64,000 nucleotides of DNA, taken from assembly GCA_041300525.1 (NCBI GenBank), contig JBGLNJ010000001.1, positions 3,534,001-3,598,000 on the forward strand. The letters are read 5' to 3'. Positions 55,606 through 63,382 of this stretch are shown piece after piece. This DNA comes from JBGLNJ01 sp041300525 (GTDB lineage Bacteria; Chloroflexota; Anaerolineae; Fen-1058). The notes under the pieces were generated by a model. It was not told the DNA's origin, ran no database searches, and worked only from the letters and a program-made list of their open reading frames with translations. Position 1 is the stretch's first letter, and each line of letters opens with the position of its first letter. The translations under genes and the position numbers were made by a program.

Positions 55606-56703
55606 GATCGGGCGAAACTCGATGCGGCCTTGCACGGGCGAATCGGGATTCGCTCCGATGGGTTCGGCGGCGGTCTGCACCACTTGCGGTTCGGCGTCAA
55701 TCAAGGCAAAGACCCGCTCGGCGGCGGCCAGACCATCCTGGAACTGGCTCCAGAACGAGGCGATGCCGAGCATCGGAAACCAGTAAAAGCCGACCGCCTG
55801 CATAAACAGATACCAGTTGCCAGGGCTGACCGCGCCCGTGCTCGCGCGCGTCGCCAGTCCGCCAAAGTAAACCAGCGCGGCCACGCCCAGCCCCGAACTG
55901 ACGCCCACGATCGGGAAAATCGTGTTGATCGTGAGGCCGCGCCGCAAGCCCACCGCGTAGGCTTGCTGGTTGTTGGCGTCAAACGTCGCGTAAATCGCGT
56001 GCTCTTGCCGAAAGCCTTTGGCCACCGTGATCCCGCTGACCGACTCTTGAATCTGCGCGTTGATCTTGGCCGTCACGCGGCGAGCGCGCTGCGTGACGGT
56101 GCGCGCGATGCGGCGAAAGCTGAGCGCGATCATGACGGCAATCGGGCTCATGCCGAGCAGCAGCAAGGTCAGGCCGACGTTGATGCTGAACAGCCACCCG
56201 GACAGGATGACGACCAGCACAACCTGGCTGACCAGGTTCGTGACGAGCGAGACCACGTCGGAAAAGTCTTGCGTGTCCGACGTGATGCGGCTGACGACTT
56301 TGCCGGAGGGGTGCTCTTCGAAGAACGATAGGTCATGCCGGATGGTAGCATCGAACACATCGCGCCGCAATTGCAGCACGACGTTGCCCACGACGCGCGC
56401 GGCAAACCACTGCTGGATAAAGTTGAACCCCCAGGCCATCACGCCGAGCAAGAGCACTCCGCTCGCCAGCAACAGAATTGTCGCAAGGGACGGATTCTGC
56501 TCAACCCGCAGCGTGTCAATGCCTTTGGAGATCAAGATAGGCCCGCCGGTGCCGGCCAGCGAGTTTAGCGAGATCGCTACGGCAACCAGAACCATCCGCC
56601 CGGTGAAAGGCCGGAAATATTCGATAATCCGGCGCAAGAGCTCCCGGTCTCGATACGTGCGGTCGTAAGCCTCAGTTTCCAGGCCGTCCAGGATGAAACC
56701 CAT
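54481..56703 (-). CDS. ABC exporter subunit, ATPase domain replaced by an IS4-type transposase
   Basis: The first about 365 residues are an ABC transmembrane domain: LNSLAGTGGPILISKGIDTL, FNFIQQWFAARVVGNVVLQL, and FFEEHPSGKVVSRITSDTQD. The frame then runs through PVQGRIEFRPIQRVRWP into a transposase instead of the Walker A motif, so this subunit cannot hydrolyse ATP. ATG 56703 is two bases past the stop codon of the partner exporter gene. The join near 55605 is in frame, which is unusual for an IS insertion. Confidence 0.78.
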   Translation of the reverse strand: MGFILDGLETEAYDRTYRDRELLRRIIEYFRPFTGRMVLVAVAISLNSLAGTGGPILISKGIDTLRVEQNPSLATILLLASGVLLLGVMAWGFNFIQQWFAARVVGNVVLQLRRDVFDATIRHDLSFFEEHPSGKVVSRITSDTQDFSDVVSLVTNLVSQVVLVVILSGWLFSINVGLTLLLLGMSPIAVMIALSFRRIARTVTQRARRVTAKINAQIQESVSGITVAKGFRQEHAIYATFDANNQQAYAVGLRRGLTINTIFPIVGVSSGLGVAALVYFGGLATRASTGAVSPGNWYLFMQAVGFYWFPMLGIASFWSQFQDGLAAAERVFALIDAEPQVVQTAAEPIGANPDSPVQGRIEFRPIQRVRWPTCRRAYRFLSNERFDHRTLLKGLYGIAQVAVAAQAPEYLVVAVDPVNFEKPYTHVLEGVSTVMKSTPPSLTGEKRLTRGYPAITATLVNLAQPAVCYANWFSYVTEDFVSQNREIYRALRISHTLFPGRKLRFVGDAGLDDQKIFAQVGMLKDEFVFRACHDRRVEVYNERLNRWEPELLFELVATVPFEFKQVIVFTHARKTRRVRTGFGWFKLRLPVTHQVLWALVAHDFEDGHDLILLTNVPLGTADEVRAVYSDWRLRGRIEQGYRFDQEEGLDVEDMRVKSLERMRRLFVLVLLAAQFVFYIGRTWARASVLWLRQLGGKLGLKTDLDGPYVLLRGISAVWQTMSSLAFLANHPLSRSVPTCG

Positions 56704-56705
56704 AA

Positions 56706-58460
56706 TTAATCATACCTCGCAAAGATGCGCCGATAGTCCGGGCTGCGCGCCATCAACTCCTCGTGTGTCCCCTGATCCACCAGCTCGCCCCGCCACAAAA
56801 CCAGGATGCGGTCGGCCCAGCGAATCTGGCTGAGCCGGTGCGTGATGAGGAACGTCGTCCGCTGGCGGCTGATGCGCCGCATCGCCCGCTGAATCTGATC
56901 CTCGGTGGCGCTGTCAATCGCGCTGGTGCTGTCGTCCAAGATCAAGATGCGCGGGTCGGTGAGAAAGGCGCGCGCGATGGCGATGCGCTGCCGCTGTCCG
57001 CCGGAAAGCGTCACGCCGCGCTCGCCCACCTCGGTGTTGTAGCCATCACGGAAACCGGTGATGAACTCGTGCGCCTGGGCTTCGCGGGCGGCTCGCTCGA
57101 TTTCGGACTGCGTGGCATCGGCGCAGCCGAAGGCGATGTTTTCGCCCAGCGTGCGGGAAAAGAGAAACACATCCTGCTCAATCGTCGAGATTTGCGAGCG
57201 AAGCGATTCCATGCTCCAATCGCGCACGTCCACCCCGTCCACCAGCACCCGGCCGCTATCGGCATCATAGATGCGGTTGATGAGCCGGGTGAGGGCGGTC
57301 TTGCCGGAGCCGGTCTGCCCCACAATCGCAATCGTTTCACCTGGTCGGGCCGCAAAGCTGATGTCTTTGAGCACCGGCGTGCCACCATAGCAGAATGTGA
57401 CGTGCTCGAACGTCACCCCTCCTTGAATGGGTCGAGCCACGCCGCCTTCGTTTTCGTCCAGTTCCGTTTCCATGTTGACCAGTTCCAAAATTCGCTCGGC
57501 GCTGGCGATGCTCAGTTGCACCTGGTTGAAGGTAAAGATGGAGATGAATGTGGGGAAGCGCAGCACGCCCATCAGTCCCATAAAAGTGATGACCTGCCCC
57601 AGGCTGAGGTTGCCGGCCCGCCAGACGAGCAGCGCGTGCAACAAAGCGCCGGCCCAGCACAAACTGAACATCAGCATCGGCAGGTAGACGGCCTGGATTT
57701 CTCCCTGGCGCACAAAGTGATCGCGATAGAGGCCCGCGTTATGCACAAACTTGTCCCACTCGTAGCGTTCCCGGACATTGGCCTTGACGACCTCGATCCC
57801 GGCAATGGCTTCGGCCAAGCCGGCGTTCATCGTCCCGAATTGGTCGCGCATGGCGATGCTCACCGGGTTGAGTTTGCGGCTGTAATCGGCCAGCGTGAGA
57901 GCGAGCAAGACGAGAAAAATGGCCGGGACCAGCAGCAACTCGAACCGAAGCCGGGCGATGATGAGGATCGGGACAATGATCCCCATGAGCGAGTCCGTGA
58001 TCAGCATCAAGCCGGGGCTGAACATCAGGTTGAGCATGCGCACGTCGTTGGTGGCGCGGGCCATGACGTCGCCGATGCGCTGCCGTCCGTGAAAAGTCTG
58101 GCTCTTGCCCAGCAGACTGGCGTACAACTCGTCGCGCGCGTCCCGCTCGACGCCCTGGGCGATGAACTCGGCGGCATAGTTGCGCGCCAGCCCCGTCAGG
58201 CCTTGCCCCACCGCCAAGCCCATCACGCCCAGCGCAAGCCCCAGCAGGGCCGTCGTGGCCCAACCCGGCGCAGTCACAAGGTCAAACCCCCGCCCGACAA
58301 AGACCTGAATGTTGCTGTAAAAAATGTTGTTGAGGATGGCGGCGAGCAACATGCCCAGCGGGAAAACCGGGTAGCGCAGCGTGTGCGAGACGATCCAGCG
58401 CACCGGGCCGGAGCGGTTGAAGCGATATTCCTTTTCTAGCGTAAACTCACTTTTGGTCAA
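56706..58460 (-). CDS. ABC exporter subunit (membrane plus ATPase domain), complete
   Basis: 584 residues. Six-helix membrane domain, then the ATPase with Walker A IVGQTGSGKTALTRLINRIY, signature VTLSGGQRQRIAIARAFLTD, Walker B ILILDDSTSAID and the H-loop TFLITHRLSQ. The signature has Gly-Gly as usual and Asp-Asp at Walker B, so this site may be degenerate, as in heterodimeric exporters. The TTG at 58460 is favoured over ATG 58502, because the ATG lies in the -10 region of a promoter. Confidence 0.85.
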   Translation of the reverse strand: MTKSEFTLEKEYRFNRSGPVRWIVSHTLRYPVFPLGMLLAAILNNIFYSNIQVFVGRGFDLVTAPGWATTALLGLALGVMGLAVGQGLTGLARNYAAEFIAQGVERDARDELYASLLGKSQTFHGRQRIGDVMARATNDVRMLNLMFSPGLMLITDSLMGIIVPILIIARLRFELLLVPAIFLVLLALTLADYSRKLNPVSIAMRDQFGTMNAGLAEAIAGIEVVKANVRERYEWDKFVHNAGLYRDHFVRQGEIQAVYLPMLMFSLCWAGALLHALLVWRAGNLSLGQVITFMGLMGVLRFPTFISIFTFNQVQLSIASAERILELVNMETELDENEGGVARPIQGGVTFEHVTFCYGGTPVLKDISFAARPGETIAIVGQTGSGKTALTRLINRIYDADSGRVLVDGVDVRDWSMESLRSQISTIEQDVFLFSRTLGENIAFGCADATQSEIERAAREAQAHEFITGFRDGYNTEVGERGVTLSGGQRQRIAIARAFLTDPRILILDDSTSAIDSATEDQIQRAMRRISRQRTTFLITHRLSQIRWADRILVLWRGELVDQGTHEELMARSPDYRRIFARYD

Positions 58461-58492
58461 AGAGGCACCTTTTCGAAATATGGCGTGGGGCT

Positions 58493-58521
58493 GGTATAGC
58501 ATAGTGTGCCCAAACAGTCAA
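58493..58521 (-). promoter_or_regulatory. Promoter of the ABC exporter operon
   Basis: TTGACT (58516-58521) and TATACC (58493-58498) are spaced by 17 bases on the minus strand. It rules out the upstream ATG as the true start. Confidence 0.6.
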
Positions 58522-58633
58522 GAGCTTGGCCGAAAGCATCAAGGCGTGGAGACCGTCGGGGTCACAGGCAACCCTGCGCGCCTCTTTTGTGGTAAAATCA
58601 AAGCCACAATGCAAATGAGGACGGAGGTGTTCA

Positions 58634-59314
58634 ATGACCAAGTGGGTCTCGAAAGGCAAGTGTAACCTGTGTGGCCAAGAGTTTGCCAAGGCCGGGATGA
58701 CGAGGCACATCACCGCCTGCCGCAAAACTCACGCCCTCGAAAAGCTGGAAGGCCGAGGCAAGCCGCGCGATGCAACGTTGTATCATCTCGTCGTCGAAGG
58801 CGGACCTGCCTACTGGCTGCACCTCGAAGCGCCCGCCGACGCGACACTCAAGGACCTGGATCGGTTTCTCAGGGACATTTGGGTGGAATGTTGCGGGCAC
58901 CTCAGCGCCTTTACCATTTTCGGAGCCCGATACGACGTAGACGCCTCTATGGCCAGGGAGTGGGGCGAGGATGCAAGGGGCATGAATGTCGCGCTGGATC
59001 GGGTGCTCCAGCCTGGAAGCAAGTTCAGCTACGAGTACGACTTTGGCACCACGACGGAACTGGCTCTCAAAGTCGTGGCGGAACGAGAAGGCCAAGCCAG
59101 GGGCAAAGACATTCAGATTCTAGCCCGGAACGATCCTCCACCAATCGTATGCAGCGAGTGCGGCCAGCCCGCCACGCAAGTGTGCTCGGACTGCATCTGG
59201 TCAGGTGGGGGCTGGCTGTGCGACGAGTGCGCCCCCGATCACTCGTGCGGCGAAGACATGCTGCTGCCGGTCGTCAACTCGCCGCGCGTGGGCATGTGCG
59301 GCTACACCGGATAA
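58634..59314 (+). CDS. pRiA4b ORF-3-like protein with zinc motifs
   Basis: 226 residues. It begins with CNLCGQEFAKAGMTRHITAC, a C2HC-type finger, then the ORF-3-like core (LHLEAPADATLKDLDRFLRD, IWVECCGHLSAFTIFG, FSYEYDFGTTTELALKVVAE) and a C-terminal cluster of Cys motifs (CSECGQPATQVCSDC, CDECAPDHSC). The family was first noticed on plasmids and transposons; its function is unknown. Confidence 0.78.
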   Translation: MTKWVSKGKCNLCGQEFAKAGMTRHITACRKTHALEKLEGRGKPRDATLYHLVVEGGPAYWLHLEAPADATLKDLDRFLRDIWVECCGHLSAFTIFGARYDVDASMAREWGEDARGMNVALDRVLQPGSKFSYEYDFGTTTELALKVVAEREGQARGKDIQILARNDPPPIVCSECGQPATQVCSDCIWSGGGWLCDECAPDHSCGEDMLLPVVNSPRVGMCGYTG

Positions 59315-59445
59315 AGCTGCCATTAAGACGTAGAAAATGCGATCACGCTATGAGGGCGATTCACGCACAACCGCCGCCGATGGCTTTCGTCGCCCGGCGG
59401 TGGTTTCACGTTGATGGCTCTGCCAAAAAGATCTGCGGACAGCCT

Positions 59446-59870
59446 CTACACGAGAACCCTGGCCGCCAGAGCCGCGCCGACGATGCCGGCGTCGTTGAGC
59501 AACTGAGCCGGGACGACTTGCGCGGGTGGTCAACATCGGCAAGAATTTCTCGTGCCTTTTGCTGACGCCCCCGCCCACAATGATCAGGTCGGGGGAAAAC
59601 AGAGACTTGATCCGGCCCAGATATTCGTTGACGCGCCCGGCCCATTTCTTCCAGTCCAGGTCCTTTTCCTGCCGGGCGCGGTCAGAGACGCACCGTTCGG
59701 CGTCCTTGCCGCGCAACTCTATATGGCCGAGTTCCGTGTTGGGCACAAGTTGTCCATTGACGAAAACGGCGCTGCCGATGCCAGTGCCAAAGGTCAATAC
59801 GACGACCACGCCTTTTTGCCCGCGGCCCGCGCCAAACTCCATTTCGGCCACGCCGGCGTGTTACGAGCCG
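59446..59870 (-). pseudogene. Polyphosphate glucokinase (ROK), C-terminal fragment with frameshift
   Basis: The segment AGVAEMEFGAGRGQKG, VVVVLTFGTGIGSAVFVNGQ, LVPNTELGHIELRGKDAERC and SLFSPDLIIVGGGVSKRHEK matches actinobacterial-type polyphosphate/ATP glucokinases. After LPMLTTRA a single-base shift moves the true reading to QVVPAQLLNDAGIVGAALAA, RVLV and a stop at 59446. The N-terminal half of the gene is missing before AGVAEM. Confidence 0.78.
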
Positions 59871-59919
59871 GAATGTTTGGAGGTGTAAGGCCGGAACAAA
59901 TGGCGGGCTGGCGACATAG

Positions 59920-59951
59920 AAAACGGGCTGCGCCCGTGTCGGCGTAGCCCG
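59920..59951 (-). terminator. Terminator of the ExeA-like ATPase gene
   Basis: On the minus strand CGGGCTACGCC pairs with GGCGCAGCCCG around GACACG and is followed by TTTTC. It lies 25 bases after the ATPase stop codon. Confidence 0.65.
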
Positions 59952-59975
59952 TGGCGAGAAACCTCCACCTGTTGC

Positions 59976-60177
59976 TCAGTCGTGGTCAATGTCCGCGATA
60001 GCTTTGCGAATCGTGCTTTCATCGAGGACTGATTTCTGGTCAATCAGGCCCGCCATGAGCGCGGTGGTGCAGACCTGATTGATGCGGCGAGGGATGCCCT
60101 TGGCGTACTCGAAGATGCGCTGAAGGGCATCTTCGGTAAAGAGCGTCCCGGCCTTGTGCCCGGCGGCGTCCGTCCTG
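59976..60177 (-). pseudogene. ExeA/TniB-type AAA ATPase, C-terminal fragment
   Basis: The last 66 residues (LFTEDALQRIFEYAKGIPRR, INQVCTTALMAGLIDQKSVL and DESTIRKAIADIDHD) match the lid domain of ExeA-like ATPases, which often accompany transposases. All Walker motifs are missing. The fragment begins exactly where the MITE-like element at 60178-60259 starts. Confidence 0.72.
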
Positions 60178-60259
60178 GCAGCCTGTCGGAGAGGTAGCTT
60201 AGCCCCTCGTGGGCGACGGGCACAAGGCCCTATGCTACGGGGGTTCTCCGACATGCTGC
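60178..60259. repeat. MITE-like element, copy 2 (inverted)
   Basis: 82 bases with ends GCAGCCTGTCGGAGA and TCTCCGACATGCTGC. Its interior is the reverse complement of the interior of the copy at 46318-46408 apart from a few changes and a nine-base gap. The base at its right edge supplies part of the stop codon of the adjacent hydrolase gene. Confidence 0.82.
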
Positions 60260-61011
60260 TAGGGCCGCACCTTGCTCAAACCTTGCACCAGATCCAAGGT
60301 CGCCGCCACGATTTGCCTTTGCTGCTCCTCTCGGCTGATGGTGGCTTGACCGTCGCCGGGCTGCGCGCCGTACCAGCCGAACTGGGCGTGGTTGCCGCCT
60401 TCAATCGGCGTCCAACGTGTGTTAGCCGGCAGGAGCGCGCGCGACTTGTCAATTTTATCCGCCGTAGCCAGTCCGTCGCGCGTGCCGTAAATGGAGACGA
60501 CGGCCAGGTTGTCGCTGGACAGGTTGTCGCTTTCAGCAGGATAGGCCGCCCACAGCACCAGGCCCTGCGCTATCTGCGGGTGCACGCGGACGAACCGGGC
60601 CGCCATCGCTCCGCCCAACGAATGCCCTCCCACGGCCCAGGAGTGAACCGTGGGAAAAGTCCCGATCACCTGCGCGGCGCGATCCGGATCAAAGATCGCC
60701 AGGTTGAACGGCATAGGGACGATCACGACGAGATTGTTTTGCGCGGCGATGGCGCGGGCGGCGGGCGCATAGGCGCGCGGGTCTACTCGCGCGCCCGGAT
60801 AGAACACCAGGCCATTGGAGGGTTCGACCCTGGCGGATTTAAAGACCAGCCAGCCCTTCAGGGATGTCTCGACCGTGACCAGATCGTCGGACTGCAACGC
60901 CCCGAGCGCTTCGGGCGATGGCCCCATCCGCATGCCGCTCCATATCACAAAGCCAGCCGCGACGAGCAACAGCAGCGCACCCACGATAGGAACCAATCGC
61001 TTGATGAGCAT
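60259..61011 (-). CDS. Membrane-anchored alpha/beta hydrolase
   Basis: 250 residues. One N-terminal membrane segment (VPIVGALLLLVAAGFVIWSG). The nucleophile elbow is VGGHSLGGAMAARF, the acid lies in YGTRDGLATA and the His in EGGNHAQFGWYG. Relatives are small extracellular esterases of unknown substrate. Its TAG stop overlaps the edge of the MITE-like element, so the natural C-terminus may have been longer. Confidence 0.8.
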   Translation of the reverse strand: MLIKRLVPIVGALLLLVAAGFVIWSGMRMGPSPEALGALQSDDLVTVETSLKGWLVFKSARVEPSNGLVFYPGARVDPRAYAPAARAIAAQNNLVVIVPMPFNLAIFDPDRAAQVIGTFPTVHSWAVGGHSLGGAMAARFVRVHPQIAQGLVLWAAYPAESDNLSSDNLAVVSIYGTRDGLATADKIDKSRALLPANTRWTPIEGGNHAQFGWYGAQPGDGQATISREEQQRQIVAATLDLVQGLSKVRP

Positions 61012-61032
61012 GTCGAGTCCTTTCTCGATCCT

Positions 61033-61797
61033 CTATAGCGTGAGGCAGGCTTTTGCCGCCAACCAGAACAGCTTTTCGCGCACCGACGTTCGCTCGCTCC
61101 ACTGGCGCGAGTCCCATTCGCCGCCGCTCACATCGTCGCCGCCATACAGCATTTGCGCGAATATCACTTGCCTGAATTGGGCCACGGCGAAAAAGGCCGC
61201 CGCTTCCATTTCGACGGTCAGACAGCCTTCCGATTTGCGGAGCTGCACCTTGGCCAAAGTCTCTCGATACGGCGCGTCCGTCGTCCACGTCTTGCCGGCG
61301 ATGTACGGGATGCTGTGCCGCTTGAGCATTCGTTCGATGGCCGCAACGCCTTCTGGACTCGCGCTGACCTCACGCGAGGGCGGCAGGTAATGGTACGAAG
61401 TGCCTTCATCGCGCACGGCGGCGGATGGCACGATGATATGCCCCACCGCAATCTCTCGATCCAGGACACCCGCGCCGCCGCACGCGATAAACTTGCGGCA
61501 GCCGAGCGCGATGGCTTCTTCCAACATGCCGGCTGCCATCGGCGCGCCCATGCCGGGATGAACGAATGTCAATCGTTTGCCATCCAGATTCAGCTCGTAG
61601 AATGGATGGGTCGCATCTTCCCATTTGTGGCTGGCAATCGTCTTGGCGTCATGCTTCTGGCACACCTGGCCGATGACGTCTTGGAAAAAGCATACCACGC
61701 AATGCTCCGGTATGTCAATCGGTTTGATGATGCGGCTTGGCTCGATGATGGCTTCCGGCGCAGGGTCAAATTCCAGGATGGGATAGCTCTGTCGCAT
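61033..61797 (-). CDS. Nucleoside phosphorylase (uridine phosphorylase-like)
   Basis: 254 residues. It has the phosphate- and substrate-binding segments THPFYELNLDGKRLTFVHPG, MGAPMAAGMLEEAIALGCRK, GGAGVLDREIAVGHIIVPS and the purine/uridine-site VEMEAAAFFAVAQFR. These enzymes cleave nucleosides with phosphate to release bases. 22 bases separate its end from the hydrolase start. Confidence 0.85.
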   Translation of the reverse strand: MRQSYPILEFDPAPEAIIEPSRIIKPIDIPEHCVVCFFQDVIGQVCQKHDAKTIASHKWEDATHPFYELNLDGKRLTFVHPGMGAPMAAGMLEEAIALGCRKFIACGGAGVLDREIAVGHIIVPSAAVRDEGTSYHYLPPSREVSASPEGVAAIERMLKRHSIPYIAGKTWTTDAPYRETLAKVQLRKSEGCLTVEMEAAAFFAVAQFRQVIFAQMLYGGDDVSGGEWDSRQWSERTSVREKLFWLAAKACLTL

Positions 61798-61812
61798 GGG
61801 TTTGCCTTTGTC

Positions 61813-62184
61813 TCACACTTTAATAGCGATGACGGTGTATTGGCGGCCTTGCAGCTTGCCCATGATTTCGAACATGGTTTTTTGCAGGCCATACTTGCGC
61901 GCCAGCAGTTGGTTCACACGATTGGATTCGGCGGCGTCGGCAAACTGAGCCTGACCTTCGACCCACTCGCCCAACGGGCCGCCGCGCACATCGCATGGCG
62001 TCACTCGCACGCGCGGATTGTTGCGGATGCGCTTGACCTTGCCCGAACCGTCCACCGTCCGCACGTAAAGTGTGCCCTGGTCCTCGACGAACCATACGGG
62101 TGTGGGAACACCCTGGCCGTTTCTTCGAAAGGTCTCGACATTGATGAATTGTTGCCTGGCGAATTGCGATAGTTTGTTATCCAT
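61813..62184 (-). CDS. PPOX-class F420/FMN-dependent oxidoreductase-like protein
   Basis: 123 residues with the split-barrel pattern: FRRNGQGVPTPVWFVEDQGT, LYVRTVDGSGKVKRIRNNPR and VRVTPCDVRGGPLGEWVEGQ. It belongs to the Rv-type PPOX group that binds F420 or FMN. It overlaps the Rieske gene by eight bases. Confidence 0.85.
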   Translation of the reverse strand: MDNKLSQFARQQFINVETFRRNGQGVPTPVWFVEDQGTLYVRTVDGSGKVKRIRNNPRVRVTPCDVRGGPLGEWVEGQAQFADAAESNRVNQLLARKYGLQKTMFEIMGKLQGRQYTVIAIKV

Positions 62185-63202
62185 GTTTCACTTGTGATAT
62201 TGTGCCATCCGCCGCCGCGCTAGCGATCAACTCGTTTCGCCTCCGCCGATACCCGACGATTGGCCCATCGCCCTGGATCAACTTTTCGCCGATGCGCAGG
62301 TCGGAGCGATTGGGACGCTGAGTGATGACGACGCGCTTATCCTGCCGCTCGATGATCAGGTTGCCAACCGCAGAGATCAGATTGAACACGTCACGGACGA
62401 TGGGAGCGGTCGCCATTCGCTGATAGTTGCGAATGTACATCAGCGTGTTCTCATCGTCAATGGGCACGAACGCGATGACGATATGGAGGTTATCGCCCAG
62501 CCAGTTGTGCCAGAGGTTGGGGAAGAAGAACTCGAGCAAAGGCCGGCGCGTGGGGGCGGGCATTTCGCTCAACTTGAGCGGCGTCTGGCCCCGATCTGTC
62601 TCGTTGTCAACCCATACGTGGATCAAATCGCCGCCGGAAGGCCGAGGCTCCATCGTCCAGTGTGGGCCGTTCACCATCGTTCGATTGCCACGTCCGATGG
62701 TGTTGTGGTGGATGAACGGCAGGTGAACTACGTCGAGTTGGTTTTCGATGGCGCGCGAATAATGCGTCGGCCAAAGATCGCGAAGCGTGATCCAGGAAAA
62801 TAACTTTGGGTCGAATGACTCAAAGAATGGCACGGGCGGCAGTTCAGCGCGCGGCTCGCCCCACCAGATGTAGATAAAGTCGTTCGACTCACGGGTTGGG
62901 TAGACGCAATGAACCTGAAAGGCCTTGGGCGCTGCCGCCGCTTTGCCATTGGCCGGGATGAGGGCGCAGCGGCCCGACGTGTCATACTCAAAGCCGTGGA
63001 ACGGGCATTGGACCTTGCCTCCGATGAGCTTACCCGCGCTGAGCGCCACGCCGCGATGCGGGCACAAGTCGGCCATGCAAGTGACCTGGCCTTTCTCGTC
63101 GCGCCACAGGACCAGCTTTTCGCCCATGCGGGTCACGCCCACCGGCTTGCCCGGTTTGACTTCGCTTGATTCAAGGATGGCGTACCATTGATTCGGGATC
63201 AT
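62177..63202 (-). CDS. Rieske-type aromatic ring-hydroxylating oxygenase, alpha subunit
   Basis: 341 residues. The Rieske cluster ligands are in CPHRGVALSAGKLIGG and KVQCPFHGFEYDTSG (C-x-H and C-x2-H). The mononuclear iron region is ENQLDVVHLPFIHHNTIG (Asn/Asp with two His). Start 63202 gives the typical MIPNQWYAILES. A reductase is not in the window, so electrons must come from elsewhere. Confidence 0.85.
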   Translation of the reverse strand: MIPNQWYAILESSEVKPGKPVGVTRMGEKLVLWRDEKGQVTCMADLCPHRGVALSAGKLIGGKVQCPFHGFEYDTSGRCALIPANGKAAAAPKAFQVHCVYPTRESNDFIYIWWGEPRAELPPVPFFESFDPKLFSWITLRDLWPTHYSRAIENQLDVVHLPFIHHNTIGRGNRTMVNGPHWTMEPRPSGGDLIHVWVDNETDRGQTPLKLSEMPAPTRRPLLEFFFPNLWHNWLGDNLHIVIAFVPIDDENTLMYIRNYQRMATAPIVRDVFNLISAVGNLIIERQDKRVVITQRPNRSDLRIGEKLIQGDGPIVGYRRRRNELIASAAADGTISQVKHG

Positions 63203-63369
63203 GGTTCTCCTGGTATCCGCTGCCCCCACTCGTGCTCACTGTTGGGCTGGCAGGATTGTATGTCACGCGGGGGAAAAAGTCAAAACGAAGGCAGGGCGGG
63301 CGACCGCTCCGCCGACTGGAACTCGAGCCGTCATGCCGGCTATTTGTTTTTCTTTTGTCTCGCTTGCGG

Positions 63370-63375
63370 TATAAT
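63370..63375 (+). promoter_or_regulatory. -10 box of the DHH gene (leaderless start)
   Basis: A perfect TATAAT lies only seven bases before the ATG at 63383, with a weak TTTTTC at a 17-base spacing. Transcription would begin at or next to the start codon, giving an mRNA without a ribosome site. Confidence 0.5.
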
Positions 63376-63382
63376 CTGTGTC

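Noticed and set aside
58460..58502. ATG 58502 as the start of the complete ABC exporter
   Set aside because: The ATG overlaps a -10 box with a TTGACT at 17 bases, so the transcript starts after it; TTG 58460 follows a ribosome site.
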